Of a DNA stretch of 64,000 bases, positions 43,901 through 57,699 are shown one piece after another. The translations under genes and the position numbers were made by a program. Numbering within the stretch: the first letter of the stretch is position 1; every line of letters starts with the position of its first letter. Below the pieces are notes generated by a model. It searched no databases. It saw nothing but the letters and a program-made list of their open reading frames with translations, and was not told where the DNA came from. This DNA is from Gavia stellata (Eukaryota; Chordata; Aves; Gaviiformes; Gaviidae), in NCBI RefSeq assembly GCF_030936135.1, contig NC_082610.1, forward strand, positions 14,481,928-14,545,927. Reading direction: 5' to 3'.

Positions 43901-46900
43901 TGAGCTGATGGGAAGTAAAAAAGCACCATCTTGTGGCCAGTGAATAAGCACAGCGAGGGCATACAGGGATCCCTCTCAGGTCAGGTATTTACCCACCTGC
44001 TCCTGCTTTTGTCTTGCTAGCGAGTGCAGCTTCCAGCTGGACGTGGGGTGGGTGAGCAGAGTGGCCACTTGGGCTGGTGCAATGAGGCAAACTCACGTGC
44101 TCGCCTGCTGGAGCGAGCTGCGGGGATGGGGACGTGCAGGAGGCTGTTGTGTGCTCCCCGGGCTGTCACGGGCCCCCAGGGCCACCGTGCAGGGCTGTAG
44201 GGCTGTGGCACCCCACGGGGTATCAGGTAGGTGCGAACCAGCTGCTGCGGGGACCAGGTGATGGATAACAGAGGAGCTAATACCAGCATACGTCCCCACG
44301 GACCTTTGCAGCTGCCAAAACAGAGATGCAGGAGCTGTCCAGCCACGCGCTTTTTGCCAAGGGACAGGTGGCCTCCTGCTCCTAGATCCGACTGAGTTTT
44401 TGGTTCAGGATCATGCACCAGGACATTGCTACATGTATTGGTAGAGCATCATTTCGAAATAACCCAAGAGGACTTTCACTGTGGGTCTCTCCAGAGATTT
44501 CGATCCCTTTTTTCTCCTCCTGTTAGTGGAATTTAATTCATCTTCCTGAAAGCTTCCATCATCTGCAGTGTGAGAAAGGAGCAGAGCTAATGCTATTGCT
44601 TCTGACACTGAACACTGCCAAAAGCAACTTATAGCAGGCAGTAGTACATTTTGGTGTTGGTTATCTTCAATCCAGCATTGTCATGTCTAATTAGCAGATT
44701 GAACACCTCTACAAGGTGAAGAGTTTAAAACATGCTGGAGAATTTGGGTCTGTGCATTTTTCTAGACTGACCTATCTCAGAACAGGAGAATACCTGTTAG
44801 AGATGAACCCGGCATTTCAAGCCTGATTTCACCCATGTTGAGCGCTGGCAACTTCTTTCCAAGCTGGTCATGCTCAGTGCTTCTGACAATCAGGTGAACG
44901 TTGCCGTGGCTGCTGGAATGGGTCCACATTGCACATACATTTGCTACCTCCTTACTGTTCTAAAAGGTACCACATCCTTCCCCTGATCTGCACAGAACTG
45001 TTCTCTACTTTGGATGCTCCTTATGCCTTTTAAAGTTGTTCTCTTCTGCACAAGATGTCCAAGGAATATAGTACCTTTATTTTTCAGAAAGTAAATATTT
45101 CCCATTTCTAAATTATGCAAGACATTGCAATACCTTCTCTAGGAGATTTCTGATCCATCCTTGGAGTAATAAGAATCATGGCAACATTTCTCTTTTCTTT
45201 CTATTCTTGGCTTTATTGCAATTCTTGTTTGCACCAATTACTCTTTTGGCTGGGGCTGAGGTGTGATCCCAGCTAACTTACTAGTGTCACCTCCACAAAA
45301 GCAAATATTGCCTTTAATAATCTGAAGGTGTACCTCTGGCAGGCTTTTTTCCCCCCCGAATGTGTGAGAAAATGCTCATAAATCCCACTTGGTGCTTCAT
45401 TACACTTGTATTGGTCATCCAGAAAAGATGATTACACTCTTGCTAGTTTGGCTTTTCTATTTTCTTCTGTTGTTGTGTCACGTTTCTTCTTCTTTTCAAT
45501 GGCTTTTCCTAAGAGCATCTTGTCACATTAGCACATGAGGCAATTTGACATTGTATTCATCTATTCAGTGTCCATGAACTACAGCATATATCATATATGC
45601 AAGAAATCCGTTTGATTTTCCAATTGCTCTTTGAGAGTCTGCAAGCCAGTCTTCTCTGAGGAGACCACATGGCAAGGAGTGCGATCATCTGCAGGTGACA
45701 GTCATGTATGGTAGAGACATAGGTACAACAGTCTTGAGTAACCCCTGCCAAAGTTGTCTTGAGTAACTGCTCCCAAGATTGCCAGCAAACAGAAGCGCTT
45801 GAGACGCCAGCAGCTATGCTATAGAAAGGAAATTGCCTTGGGATGAAGCAAAGGAGAGGAAGCAATGAGGGCTTTAAACACGAACCAATTTGTGTAATTA
45901 CGAAGTGCGGATGCAGAAGGCAGCGGTGTTTGTGAGCCGCCTGCCAGACAGCCCGGGCGTTTCCCTGAGAGGCCACAGTTCACATTAGAGCACAGGAAGT
46001 GGAGAGGGCAGTCAGATGAGTGATTTCAGTGCGTTACTGTGTTTTTCTTAACGTGGTGTTTTGTCTCTTTCAGCACTAGTCAAGTGTTGCTGGTGTTCTC
46101 CTACCTCCAAGCCCGCTCTGTCAGTTGGGTCAGAAAGGCTGGCTGGCCCCGGTGCTGGGGGCGGGCAGGTAGGTTTAGGGCAGGTTGCCCTAGGGCTGGC
46201 GGGTGCCACGGAGGCCGGCTGTGCCCCAGCCCCTCCACAGCGAAGGAAGGGGGATTGGTAACTCCTGCTCCTCTGGACTGGAGCCCCAGCCTTGCCCTGC
46301 GGCCGAGGTGTTTCCTCTTGGCCCCGAGAGAGAGGCGCATAAAGGCTGCTTCCCACTGCAGGGCCTGCCTGTCTCCTGAGGTGCAAACGCTGTCACAGCA
46401 GGAGGACGTGCTGCTCGGCTGCCCCTCACCAGCTGCCGTCCCCCCTGCAGCGGCTGTGGCCCAGAGTGCTGGGCGTGCTGGAGGCTGCCTCCTCCTCCTC
46501 TCCCAGGGCCGATGGAGACAGCCCATGGACCCTGATTGTCCCCAGCCTCATAGGTCCTACTGACCTGTATTTGTTGCACAGTCAGCTGTCTTCCTGTATA
46601 ACTTTGCTGAAGGTCATAAACAATGGTCCTAAGGAACACTTCTCTTGCTGTCTAGAAAACCAGGTATTTTGCTTACTTCCTGTTTGCTCCCTCTCGGGCC
46701 ATTTCTGCTTCATGAAAGAACTTCATCCTATGGCTATTTGGAGTCTTTATAGCTTCTTTGTAGCTTTGAAAACACTTTGAAAGTCCAAATCGATTATGTC
46801 AGCCACATTAATTTGCCCATTATTCTGCTGACATGCTTGAAAGGCTGTTACAGGTCTTCACCGTCTCTTGCTGTGGCGGGAGCCAATTATTCTAATTAGC

Positions 46901-49900
46901 ATATGTTCCTAAAATGGTTACATATATAGTTTATAATTCCATTTTTAGTTCATGATATGACCATGTTTTTATATTGAACATAATTGTTATTATTACTAGT
47001 GGGTAGGAATGGCCTGTTACTGCAAATGAATCCCAAGCAAGTGCATCGGGGGAAGGATGACAAAACCAGTGCAGTGACTTCCATGTGGGCAGGCAGATTT
47101 TATCTATGGAAGAAGCTCAATAGCTTAGAGATACTTTTAGCGTGTCAGTTCTAGAGAGGCTGAAGAAGACAGTGCTGCCAGTGACATTTTTGACTGTGTG
47201 TATATTTTGCAAGCAAGGTTTCTATTCTTAGTGCAGTCCTTTCCTCCTAGGCTGGAAAAATTCTTCTTTATCATTCTATAGTTAAAGATACTGTCTAAGG
47301 GTTAAATTAGTTATGAAAATGAACATTGACTTATGTTCTTAATGTAATAGAAGCAGAGAATTAAATGGAAAAAGGAAGTAGATCTAACCTTCAAGTGCTG
47401 GAATTGCAGAGTTTAAACAAAAACTGCCTTAGTTTTCATCTAAAAGACTTACAGATAAGCAGGTCAGAGACCAAGCCTTTTGAATCACTTTACATATATT
47501 GACAGTGAAGTCAAAGAATTTTTCATAAACTTTATGCATTGGCTACTTCTAGCTCAAGCTTATTCCTGGTAAGATTACACACTTCAATGTGCAAAAGTTT
47601 TGTCTGCATTATGTGAAGCTGCCTTTTGCTTCTCTTTCCTAACTAAAGTTCTCAGAAGAGGCAAAATGTCCATGTTGTACCTTTTTCCAGCTAGACAGTG
47701 GCAGAGCTATGTGTTGTCTTGCTTCTCAGGTGTTGAAGCACTGGTTTAATAATTGTGTATTTTAAAACCATGTGCATTTAGTATTTAACTAACTGAAAAG
47801 TCTTTCTGACTGAAGTTCTTGGTAGGATTAGTGTCCCTATTCAGTTATTCCAGTGACTTTCTGAAAGATGATGGAACACCACCTGATAACAGCAGCATGT
47901 ACAGCTGCAGCACTGGTAACTAGAAGCCTTAGCACTGTGTCCCGTCTCTTGGTAGCACAGGTTGCCAAAGTGTCCCACTCACAGAAAGAACAGCCCAGGT
48001 AGCCTCAGGGTCTCTGAGACCTTTCTCTCATGGTCATCACTAGTATTTCCCCTCACCAAAAGTTTTGTTGCTTATTTGGGTATTCCTTGCAACATTTGCA
48101 GAAGCTATGCTTTATAGGATGCCACCGGTGCCACTCGAATATGTGAGGTAAAGTCCCTACTCTTTCAAATGTCAGTAATTTGGCAGGTGAAATACACTTC
48201 TACTTCAGGAGCTCTTGATGATACGTCAAGATAAAAGTTAACTTGGATTGTCTCTCACAGCCAGCCAGCTTTAAGCTGATCATGCTCCATCAGCCCTCCT
48301 AAACTGAGCAAGAAAACCCCTTTCTCCTGCAGGCTGCGGGATCTCTAGCTATGGACACCAGGCTTATCTTTTTTTATGGGCATATTTTTCCCCCTAAGTT
48401 TTACTCTCTAATCAGAAATTCAACCTGATGGGACTTCACAAAGTACAGCCTTCAGGATACTGATTAGAAAATACTGCAATTTGTACATGAGGTGCTTTTT
48501 GCTGTATACCGTTTAAGGACCTTATTTAACTTTGTAATTAAGTCAGACTAAGAAGTAATATCCCATATGTCTCACAACTCACTTTTTTTCTCAAGATTGG
48601 TATATCAAATTCCTGGAATTCAGGTAGCATTTCTCAGGTGAGCTGAAGCTCCTTTACAGCACTCATGGAGGATCCTAAATTGATATAAATACAATGTGTA
48701 GCTGTAAAGCTCATTTATATTGCCACAGAAGTATGAAGTGCTTTTAATGTAAACTAGAGTCTAGACTAACATTTTCATGTCTTTCTTTCAGTCTCAGGTA
48801 AAATTTGTATCTGGGAAGAAGAGAAGGGAAGGCATTTCACTTTCTGTTTTAGTAAGTTTTTAGTGACTGCATAGAAATTAAAACTATATAAACGTGCTTA
48901 GGTTGAGAGTGATTGGTAAATACATCTTCTAGAAGCTAGAGGGCATAGGAGACACAGGAAGTCTCTGGTATAACTCAGTTATCAAGAGGAGTGAGTGAGT
49001 CAGTAACTTTCTGTTCTTTTTGCATAAAATGGCACTTGCTACTTAAGTTCAAACTGATTTTATTCTCTTTCTGAAGAGAAGTGACTGAAAAGCAAGAATA
49101 TCTTTCTGGATTTTATCAGTTTTGCAGATGGTCTAAAGGAAAATCAGTTATTTGTAGAGCTATTGATCTAAATGAAGATGTTAATATATTCTTCTGATTT
49201 TTACTCCAGAATAGTTTAATAATAAGTTTGTGTTCTGCAGGAGCTCCTATCATTAACCATTAAATAGAGGACTACTAATAACTGTTTTAATAGAAAAGGT
49301 CAAAGGTAAGTTCATGGGCATAGAAGCATTGCTATTGAGTGGAATAACCATAGACTTCAGATTATCACTTGTCTAGCTGGTCTGGTCAAAATATTTGGTA
49401 ACTTCTCTTTGCCCCTACACAGTATTTCTGTGATAGTGAAATCCTGCTGTGTTTTATGTTACAATCCATGTGTCTACCTAGTATAACACCTGCGTGAGAG
49501 GGATACTGGCAGACTTTTTGCAGTATATACCAAGTGTTATTTTGTTTGCCTTTTGAGAACAAAGTTCACAGGGCTTACCCTAAATGCGTAAGAGGAACAG
49601 AGCATCCTGAGCTGCTCTTTGGGAGACCTCCCCAAATTCCAGTGTGTTTTGTTTTCAATTCAGAGTAATCCAATGAGAGAACCAAACTTTGCTACAGTCT
49701 GTAAAGGAGACAAGATGTATGTATAGATTAGTTTATGCTGAGTTTTCCAGGTCAGTTGACTTTCTCAAACAGAAAAACAAAGGTACTGTGAATTTGTAGG
49801 ACTCCAGCATCAAAGAAAAGATTCCCTCCAGCTGTTGTGAACTGCTACATTTTCCACAGCTTTTATGCCTAAAGCCAGATGGATGCTGAACCATGGGATG

Positions 49901-51998
49901 GTATTCCGGTAAACAAAACAGGACTGGTGGAGTAATGAAACTCCCCTGAATTATTCATTGTGTCCTGAATGATGCAGAGAGAGCTATTATAGTGAACACC
50001 CCTGAAGACGAGAGCAGTGCAAGGCACAGCCCTGCCTGTGCAGTACACCTGACCTGTTTCCCAGGTAGGCATCTGCAAAATGAATGTCTTCTATAAAGGA
50101 ACTGGAACAACCGTGTTTGGTAGCTGTCCATTGCTCATCTAGAAATAGTCAATCTAATTCCAAAAAAACCAGTTAAGTGCATGCTCTAGTGCCACGCACA
50201 TAAGATTAAAAGCACGTTCAAGTGTTTTGCTGAAAAGCAATGGACTTCTATACATCTTTAAAGAGAAGCACACCTTCAGGCTTGCTGGCTCAAATCTGAT
50301 GATGCCTCCTAATAAATGTCACAGATAAATACAGGAACACAGAATACATCAACACAGAGCTGGTTCCAAAAACCAGTGTGTTCCAATAAACCTAATTTTT
50401 GCCCATGAAGCATTTTTCCAGCTGGTCTTTGGAAGCTGAGGAACTGTACAGCCTCATCAAAAAGGTAGGTATCTCGAGGTGTGGTACTCCTACTGCTGTC
50501 ATGGTGTAATGATGATCAGTGATGTGTTAATGTACTGAGTGCGGAAGTTAAAGGAGGGTGGCCAGCACAGGCAGAGAAGCTGGGGTGGAGAAGGTTATGA
50601 TGGTGTGTCTATAAAACTGAACTCGCCTTTCAAATAAAAAAATATTTGGAGGCTTATTTTTGGATGGTGCTGGGAGGGAGTTTCTGCTGAAGCCTGCTGA
50701 TAGTGGTGGTGGGTGAATCAGTGTTTCAATCTACAGCTCTGGAGGAAAGATTACATTGGGGTGCGGGGAAGGAAGAAACTCTTTTACAGAATGAATTTGA
50801 AATCAAATCCTCCCATCTTCCCAAAAGAAAGTTTGTTCTTCCAAACCCCATTACAAACTTTAGTGGAAGCACGAAAACATTCAAAATTACTGCATAATAC
50901 TCTGATTGCTAGGGAAAGTCATGCTGTCATTTCAGACGTGCTGGGCTTCAATGTGGTAGTGATAAGTGCTATAAGAGAATCTAAGAGTGAAGTGGTGGCT
51001 GATACCACAGCGTTTGAGAAACATGCAGTGCCATGAGGGTTCAGGAGTGATAAAATACTGTTCACTGAGTGCCATCTGTACTGTGTACTCAACGAGGCAG
51101 AACCGTGTAGACAGAATATAAGCGTATAAGTCAGGGCAGCATTTTGAATTGTGCAATAATGAGTCAGGGAAAAGCTGGAGTACTCAAGCTTCCCCACATG
51201 TGACTTCGTATCTTAAATAATGTCTTTTTAACACTGTGTTAATATAAAATCCAAGGATATAGTAATACGCAGATTAATTTGATTCAGCTTATATCCATCC
51301 TATTTTAGATGTCTGGCTTCCTTCTGATGGTGGTTACTGCTATTACTTGAAATTCCCTGAGAACAAGGTACAGATGTTGTTTCACCATCAAATGCCTCAG
51401 AATATTTGTTTTTTTAATCCTCCACTGTTTTTAAAAAATATCGTTTACAATTTCTTACAATGTTTTTATTGTTCTTTAAAGGGAAAGTAAAACTTATTAG
51501 GATGCTTTGTAATCCTAGAGTAAAATTTAGCAAAATAATCCGATACTTTGTCATAAGAAGCCAAAAGTTATTTGCTTTGCTACTGAGTATCTAAGCAGAT
51601 GGCTATTGGAGTATGTGACTCTGCCTAAAGGCATTTTTCTTCCCGGCAGTAATTTGCAGGAGACTGATTTCCTGGTTGTAATTTGCAGGAGACTGGTATA
51701 TGGTTAGTCCTAAAAATGCAGGTTTTGATTTGCAACTTCTTTGCATTTTCTAAAGCAGATGCGCATGCCACCTTTGCTAGCTCTGTTTGGTGAGAGTGTG
51801 TTGCTAGGTAGAGGCATGGAAAAGTTCTAGTGTTGTTTCCTTGGAATTATATATATTTATCTTGCCACTACCACGGGCCACCTCCTTCCTGCCTGGTGAC
51901 TGGAGCTATCTACAGTACTGGGGTCTGGCACTTTATTCTCTGAGCTTGACTTCTAAGAGATCATAATTTATACGCAGCTTCACTGGGAAACCATGTAT
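40931..51998. other. intergenic downstream of CALCA (left part)
   Basis: No recognisable gene. Mostly AT-rich, with two locally GC-richer blocks near 44020-44420 and 46100-46560 whose open frames look like composition effects. A 29-bp-period duplication of GTAATTTGCAGGAGACTG occurs at 51649-51695. I looked for a second calcitonin-family gene here and saw none. Confidence 0.55.
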
Positions 51999-51999
51999 T

Positions 52000-52459
52000 C
52001 TAAAAAGTTTTGTACTCATGACTTCTCCTGCACAACAGGCTTGCGATTTTTGACTTGATTTTTTTTGATATATTTGTCTCTAGGGCTGAAATAGGATGAT
52101 GTTTAGTTACTGCTTCTCTGAACTTTTGACACTCGCTGGCTGTTTTCTGTATGTTATTCCCTATCCAGTCCAGATGTTTCTGCACATGAACCACCCAGCC
52201 ATTCAATTTATTTTTTTTGGATGGCAAAGCCTTGATTTTGTCTTGTGGTGGAGGACATTAGAACGTGGAGACTACCCGTTTTTTGTGGAAGGACTCCAGC
52301 AGCTCTGGCATTCTTGCATGATTGGATGTGGTTACCGAGACCCACGACGTCCAACTGCTGCATTAAAACTGACCTTGGTAGAGGTTGAGTGATTTCTGTA
52401 GCATTTCTCCAGGCTGCCTTGGGTGCACTGTTACGTGTTCCTGAGAGAGTGTAACTCAA
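52000..52459 (-). other. unexplained pair of minus-strand open frames
   Basis: Two minus-strand frames (52208-52459 and 52000-52227) of 83 and 75 codons overlap by about 20 nt at an A8 run on the minus strand (near 52210-52217), so that a single-base slip would join them. The product is not recognised. It could be a decayed coding relic or chance. Confidence 0.2.
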
Positions 52460-55075
52460 GCTCCTGGAAATCCCTCACGAATGGCCCTTGAGATTACTGG
52501 CACTCCTCTCAGCCTCTGCTTGACTGATGCTGCCTGCAGCCTGCGCTCCCTTGATTTTTAAGCCCAAATTCGGATCTGTTCCTCCCTTGAGACATATGTT
52601 GAGAGGCTTATACTCTGCTTAAGTCTGACTGGTAGTATTGCCAAAACAGATGATGTTAAAAACTGGTTGATCACTCGTCAGGCCAGATTTCCACACAAGC
52701 TCTGCATCCAGCAGGTCTCCCTAGGATGAGGGAGCCAGGCTGAGCACTGCAGCCGTAAATAGGACAAAATGGGGACATTTTTCAGAAAAGCTGACTTCAG
52801 ACTGTCCTGGCAAAACCCTTGTTAATCTCCTTGTTTTGGGCCACAGTGCTTCTGTAGGTGGGAAGAGGGTGCAGAAACCTGGCCTTCTCCTCAGTGCTGT
52901 TGGGGCAGGTCAGGCTGTCTGAGAGCTGGGGTTCCCCTAACTGCGGTTGCTTTCTCCATTGCTTGTGCAACACGTTTTACATTAAGTTGCTGGAATAAAT
53001 ACGTGAAGGAAGCAGAAAAGGAGAAAGGGAACTCATGTTTTCTAGTCAGAAGATTAAAAGCAAACTAAAGTGGCAATCGTGCAAGGGCTTCGGTGTGCGC
53101 CTTACTGTAGGCACTGCCAACAGTCCCATTGTTGGGGGGGCAGGACAGAGCAAGGCTAAGCAGGGGTTGAGGATGCACGTAAAAAGGAATATATCAAAAG
53201 TAAAATAGGAAGAGATAAACTGGAAAGGGCTAAAATCCAAACCTTAAATTCAAAAGGGAAGATTATTCTGCTTCTTCCCCCTTCCAAGTTTTTGGGAGGC
53301 CAGTTCTGGCTATAAGCGGTATGGAGCAAGTAATGTGCCCTAATCTTAACAGAATTTGGGATGCTGTTTAGTTTGCATTGGATGCAGTGTGAATGAGAGA
53401 AAAAAGGAAATCCAGGCTCAGCAGAAGGGATAGTTTTTGTTGTGGGAATGCAGTTGCAGGGTGCAACCACATCCGGTAGCCAAGAAAAAAACCCCATGAT
53501 GGTGGTACCATTAGGAGTGCTAAGGAGCGCTGGTGTCGATGCCAGTGCGTCCTGACCAGTCTGAGTGCTTACAATGAGAACAATTAATACCAGATTCCTG
53601 AGAAGGTGGTGGAATTTGCCAAGCGTCCAAAAAACAACCAGACCATTTTCAGGTCCTGATTATTTCCTAATGAACTGCTTGACCCCACGGGCCTATAGCA
53701 GCCCTGAAAGTCTGCCTTTGCAAAGCCTCTTAGAATAGTTCCATTCAAATACAGACATAATTACACCTCTCCTCACAATATTACATTTCAAATATCCTCC
53801 CAGTAATCAGAATCACTGCAGTGTGTGACGAGTGAAGAGCTCCTTTATCCTTACAGCAGAAAGCATCTGAACTCTTACGAGCTAAAGAAGGTTTATAATG
53901 GGAAAGGCTAATAGAAAAGGCTTTGAGGCATCATCACAGTCACAAAAAAGGCATGAGCAAATCTGAGTCTGAGAGCGAGTGACAATGCTGTCCCTTTACT
54001 AGAAAAAGCTGCGATGGAGAGGGGGTGAGAGAGAACAAGAATCCCCTGCCTCCCCCGCAGAAAATCACAGCTATAGAAAAGTTGTATATTTCATTTTGTT
54101 CCCGTGGTTTTAATCTTCTAACTTGCTTTAATTATTCCTATTCAATGCTGATTTATGTTTGGCAACTTTACATTAAAAAATGTTCCCACTAACAGAATTG
54201 CAAAAGTGAAGCAGATAGAACAATGCTCATGCTTGCAGGAAGGATGGGGGGAATACGTCGTGTTCAGATGGAATGCGAACCAGTCATTTGGCCAAACTTT
54301 CCACGAGAATATCTCTGATACTGGCTGTGCCTACTGTTTTTTCCTTATCTGCAGTAAGCTCTCGGTTTTCTGTCTCCCCTTGATGAAGAGCAGAAATGTT
54401 GACCTCATAAGGGATTTCTTCCAGTTTTTTTCCCAGGGTTTTTCTGTACTAATACATAGTTTATTTAACAACTGCATGTTTTTTACATGAGCGCTACGTA
54501 ACACAATAGTAAGCCCATAAGGAGTTTCAATCAGCTCTACTGTGTTATGCTGTGACATTCAGAGCTCTGCTTTCCAGAATGGAGTGAGTTTTGTCAGTGA
54601 CAGTCAGTATCCTCACACTGGGATGGTCACTTTGCAGGTAGTAGTAGGACATGTCTGACAGCTATGTAACTGGGAAAGTCTGTAAAATCCCAGCATCTCA
54701 CAGATACTAAGTTCCTACAAGTTTTGTCAAAGTCAGCATCCAGTGGAGTGAGACCCAAGGTGGTTTCCTACTAAGGGAAAGGCGAGGAATTAACTGCTCC
54801 CTTTTACAGAAACTGCCAGTCTCTGGGATCTGCAGATGGGCTCGAGGAGTCTGGCAGAAGGAAGCAGGGGAGCCATGATGGGTGTAATATGGGACATGGT
54901 AAAGAACTGAGATTAGGAAGTATAATAAACAACATGAAAATTATAGGAAAACAACCTTTGCTAGTTCTGCTGCTCGTACAGAGATACAGATTTGCAGTTT
55001 CTCTTCCATGGGTATGGGTGTGCATTCACAGCACAGAGGTGGGTCATCTGGGGAGGTGACCATTTTTTCAAACAG

Positions 55076-55234
55076 AAAGCAACTGGTAGTGGTGATTTGA
55101 TTATGGGACAGAAAGTGAGAGCACAGAAAAAACAAGTAGCTGAGCTAGAAGAGGAGCCTGAAGTTATAGCCAACTGCCTCCGAATGCTTTGCATTGCATT
55201 AATCTTTGTGCAGCCCAGCCTAGCTGAAGGGAAG
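55076..55234 (+). other. exon-like segment, product unknown
   Basis: Lies between an acceptor-like CATTTTTTCAAACAG and a strong donor AAG|GTGAGT. It is 159 nt (53 codons), open in a phase-0 frame. The frame contains a charged stretch (QKKQVAELEEEPE) and a hydrophobic one (LRMLCIALIFV). No family recognised; it may be chance. Confidence 0.2.
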
Positions 55235-57610
55235 GTGAGTGATGTGCTTGTTGTCACCTATACGCAAAGAAAGATACACAGGCAGCTAGTAAATAGTATT
55301 TAAAATGGAAGAAGAATTTGTAATGAGTGAACTATACACTATGCAAGTGTTACTGCAAGAAGCTTTACTGAAGCAGCCTGCAAAGTTTGAAGACTGTAAC
55401 CATACATAGAAACAAACTGAGCTGTTTTGACTGAAAGCCTGTAATTTCCTAGATTAACAGTTTGCAGAGATATGGTTTAGTACTAAGTGAGGGTTGCTAA
55501 CTGAAAAAAAGAAGAAAAATGTTGTTCAATAGATATCGATTTGTCTAATTATATGCAGGACATTTAAAGCGGAGACTAGTCTGCTTTTAAAAAAATTGTA
55601 GCGGGTGTGTCTGTCTGAGTGCATTTGCTGTTGGAAGCATTGGATTCCCACATGTGGTATCATTTAGTTGTTTTTAAAACATATAAGAAGAAATGCATTT
55701 CTTGATATTAAATCATCTTACCTTTGATAAAGTACAGGTGATCCCAGGTTATGTCTATGGTGCTATCAAAGTAGCATTTGACATAATTAGGGAAATTTTA
55801 TATGACCCATGGGTGGGTTTTGGAGACCAGGCAGTTGTAGAACAAGACAGTTAAACAATAGGTGCCATAAAGCATCTCCATATTAAAAGTCAGTGTCATA
55901 CTGGTGTAATAGTGGCTGATAGCCAGTCAGCAAGGAATGTGATGTTAATTAAACATTAATAGTGGTGCATGTGCAAAGCCTTGACTATTTTCCTAAGTTT
56001 TGGCTATCAGAAAGATTGGGAATTTTATTCAGTATTAGATCCTGGCAGTGAAGTTTAACAATGATCTGCATCAGTGCTGGTTGTCTGTTTTGGGTTGTCC
56101 ACTGCAGAGAGAAGGCATGGAAATGCTGGCAGGCTATTCACTGTTGTGAGGAAGATAAGGTTTGAGAGCCTTGGTTTCTAGATTATGTCACCCTGGGTCT
56201 TTTATTACTTGGGAGCTGCGCTGAGCGCATAAATGCACAGGTCTTTTGGTAAATGACTAACTCCCTAAATCATAGTATTTTGTTCATCCTAAAGGCACCG
56301 TTCATCCTTTTAGAACTGGCACCGCATTTGGGCAGGCACAAGAAAAATCAAACCCTCTCTTGCTGGCCCAGGTTGGAAGGCACAGTCCTTTCCCCAGCTG
56401 CTCAAGAGGTGCAGATGGAGCTACGGTGGGTGCAAGGACTGGGCCTCTCTGCCCAGCACGTTCACAGAAGGACTGGTGAGAAAGGCCACCTGGGAAGGGG
56501 CAAGCTGTAAAAACGGCCACAGTTTTACTATGGGAGAGGGTGCTAGGCGATTGAACTAAAGGTTGGACTCAAATGGCTCCTCGGGAGAAGAGAAACGGGA
56601 ATAGCCCATCAGTAGGCACCAGGCAGGGCAGGTATAGGCAGGCTTGTAGGATCTGGGAGTGGGTGAAGCTGTCATTATTCAGAAACTCTGAGCGGAAAAT
56701 GATCCTAAAAATGATTCTGCTTTCCTGGGTACCCTTGCAGCACTACCTGAGGTAAAACGCTTCTCTACCTGTCACAAGGGCAATGGGTGAAGGATTACCA
56801 GGGATCCTTGTAACAAAGGGTTAAATGGAGAAATTAAATGCCTATGTCAGCAAGAAAAGGGCTGACAAGTTTAACAAACCTGCTTTATCCTTATCCTGCC
56901 TCCCCAAGTGCAATCTAAGCAGAGCTGCACCTTGGCAGTTAGGGCTTCCTTTTGCCCGCGGCCCCCACCCCTGCGCCCCAGCTTGTGCTCCTCTCCTTCA
57001 CATTTTCTTGCCCCACTCTCAGCAAACATGAGAATTAAAGGATGGGATGACAGCATGCCATGTTCCTGGTTAGGGAAACCTGCGCAGTAACGTGCCTGAG
57101 ATGTTTCAAAGGAAAGCAAGTTTCTTGTCCTGCTGAAGCTTTAATAGCCTGTTGTCTTTTCTGGTAATGTGTGTGCACCCACCTACAATGTGCACCCATC
57201 TACACGGATTTTCTTTCCCTTTTTCATCCCTAAAATTAAAATGAATCTCTTAATTCAGTTGAAGCTACATCTTGCAAGAGCTGTGATTTGAGGAAGAAGA
57301 TAATAAGTAGCAAGATGTTAAAGAAAGAGCTTATTTCTTGCTTGCTTTGCGGTAACGCTCACCAGTGTAAAAAGACTGGATCCTGTTATACTAGAGACTA
57401 ATTCAAAACGTAGTAAGAGATATTTCCTACCCCAAGGAAATTCACACTGTAAGGAAACTTGAAATATCAGAGCAAAAAAGCAACGTGTAAGTATGGAGAA
57501 CCGGAGAACAGGGGGACAGCGAGTGCTTGTTTTCTTCTCTGTTAAAAAAAGGCACTGCTTGTTCCTCAGAACTCTCCATCTTACTGTTACAGTTGACTAA
57601 TGTCTTCTAG

Positions 57611-57699
57611 TGCATCTGGATGAAGGCTTTGACCTGAAGGATGATGACAGCCAGGACCAGCTTACTTTATGGGCTAATTCAGGAGAGAACTTTCTACAC
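57611..57699 (+). other. exon-like segment, product unknown
   Basis: 89 nt between TGTCTTCTAG and the donor CAC|GTAAGG. One frame is open and acidic (LDEGFDLKDDDSQDQ). No homology recognised; coding status is unproven. Confidence 0.2.

Noticed and set aside
46039-46563. 174-codon plus-strand frame
   Set aside because: Cys, Arg, Pro, Ala and Leu rich with overlapping frames on both strands. No family recognised, so kept only as a GC-rich block in the findings.
56540-56590. CR1-like phrase AAAGGTTGGACTC
   Set aside because: Only a dozen matching bases, with no octamer terminus or other CR1 part nearby.
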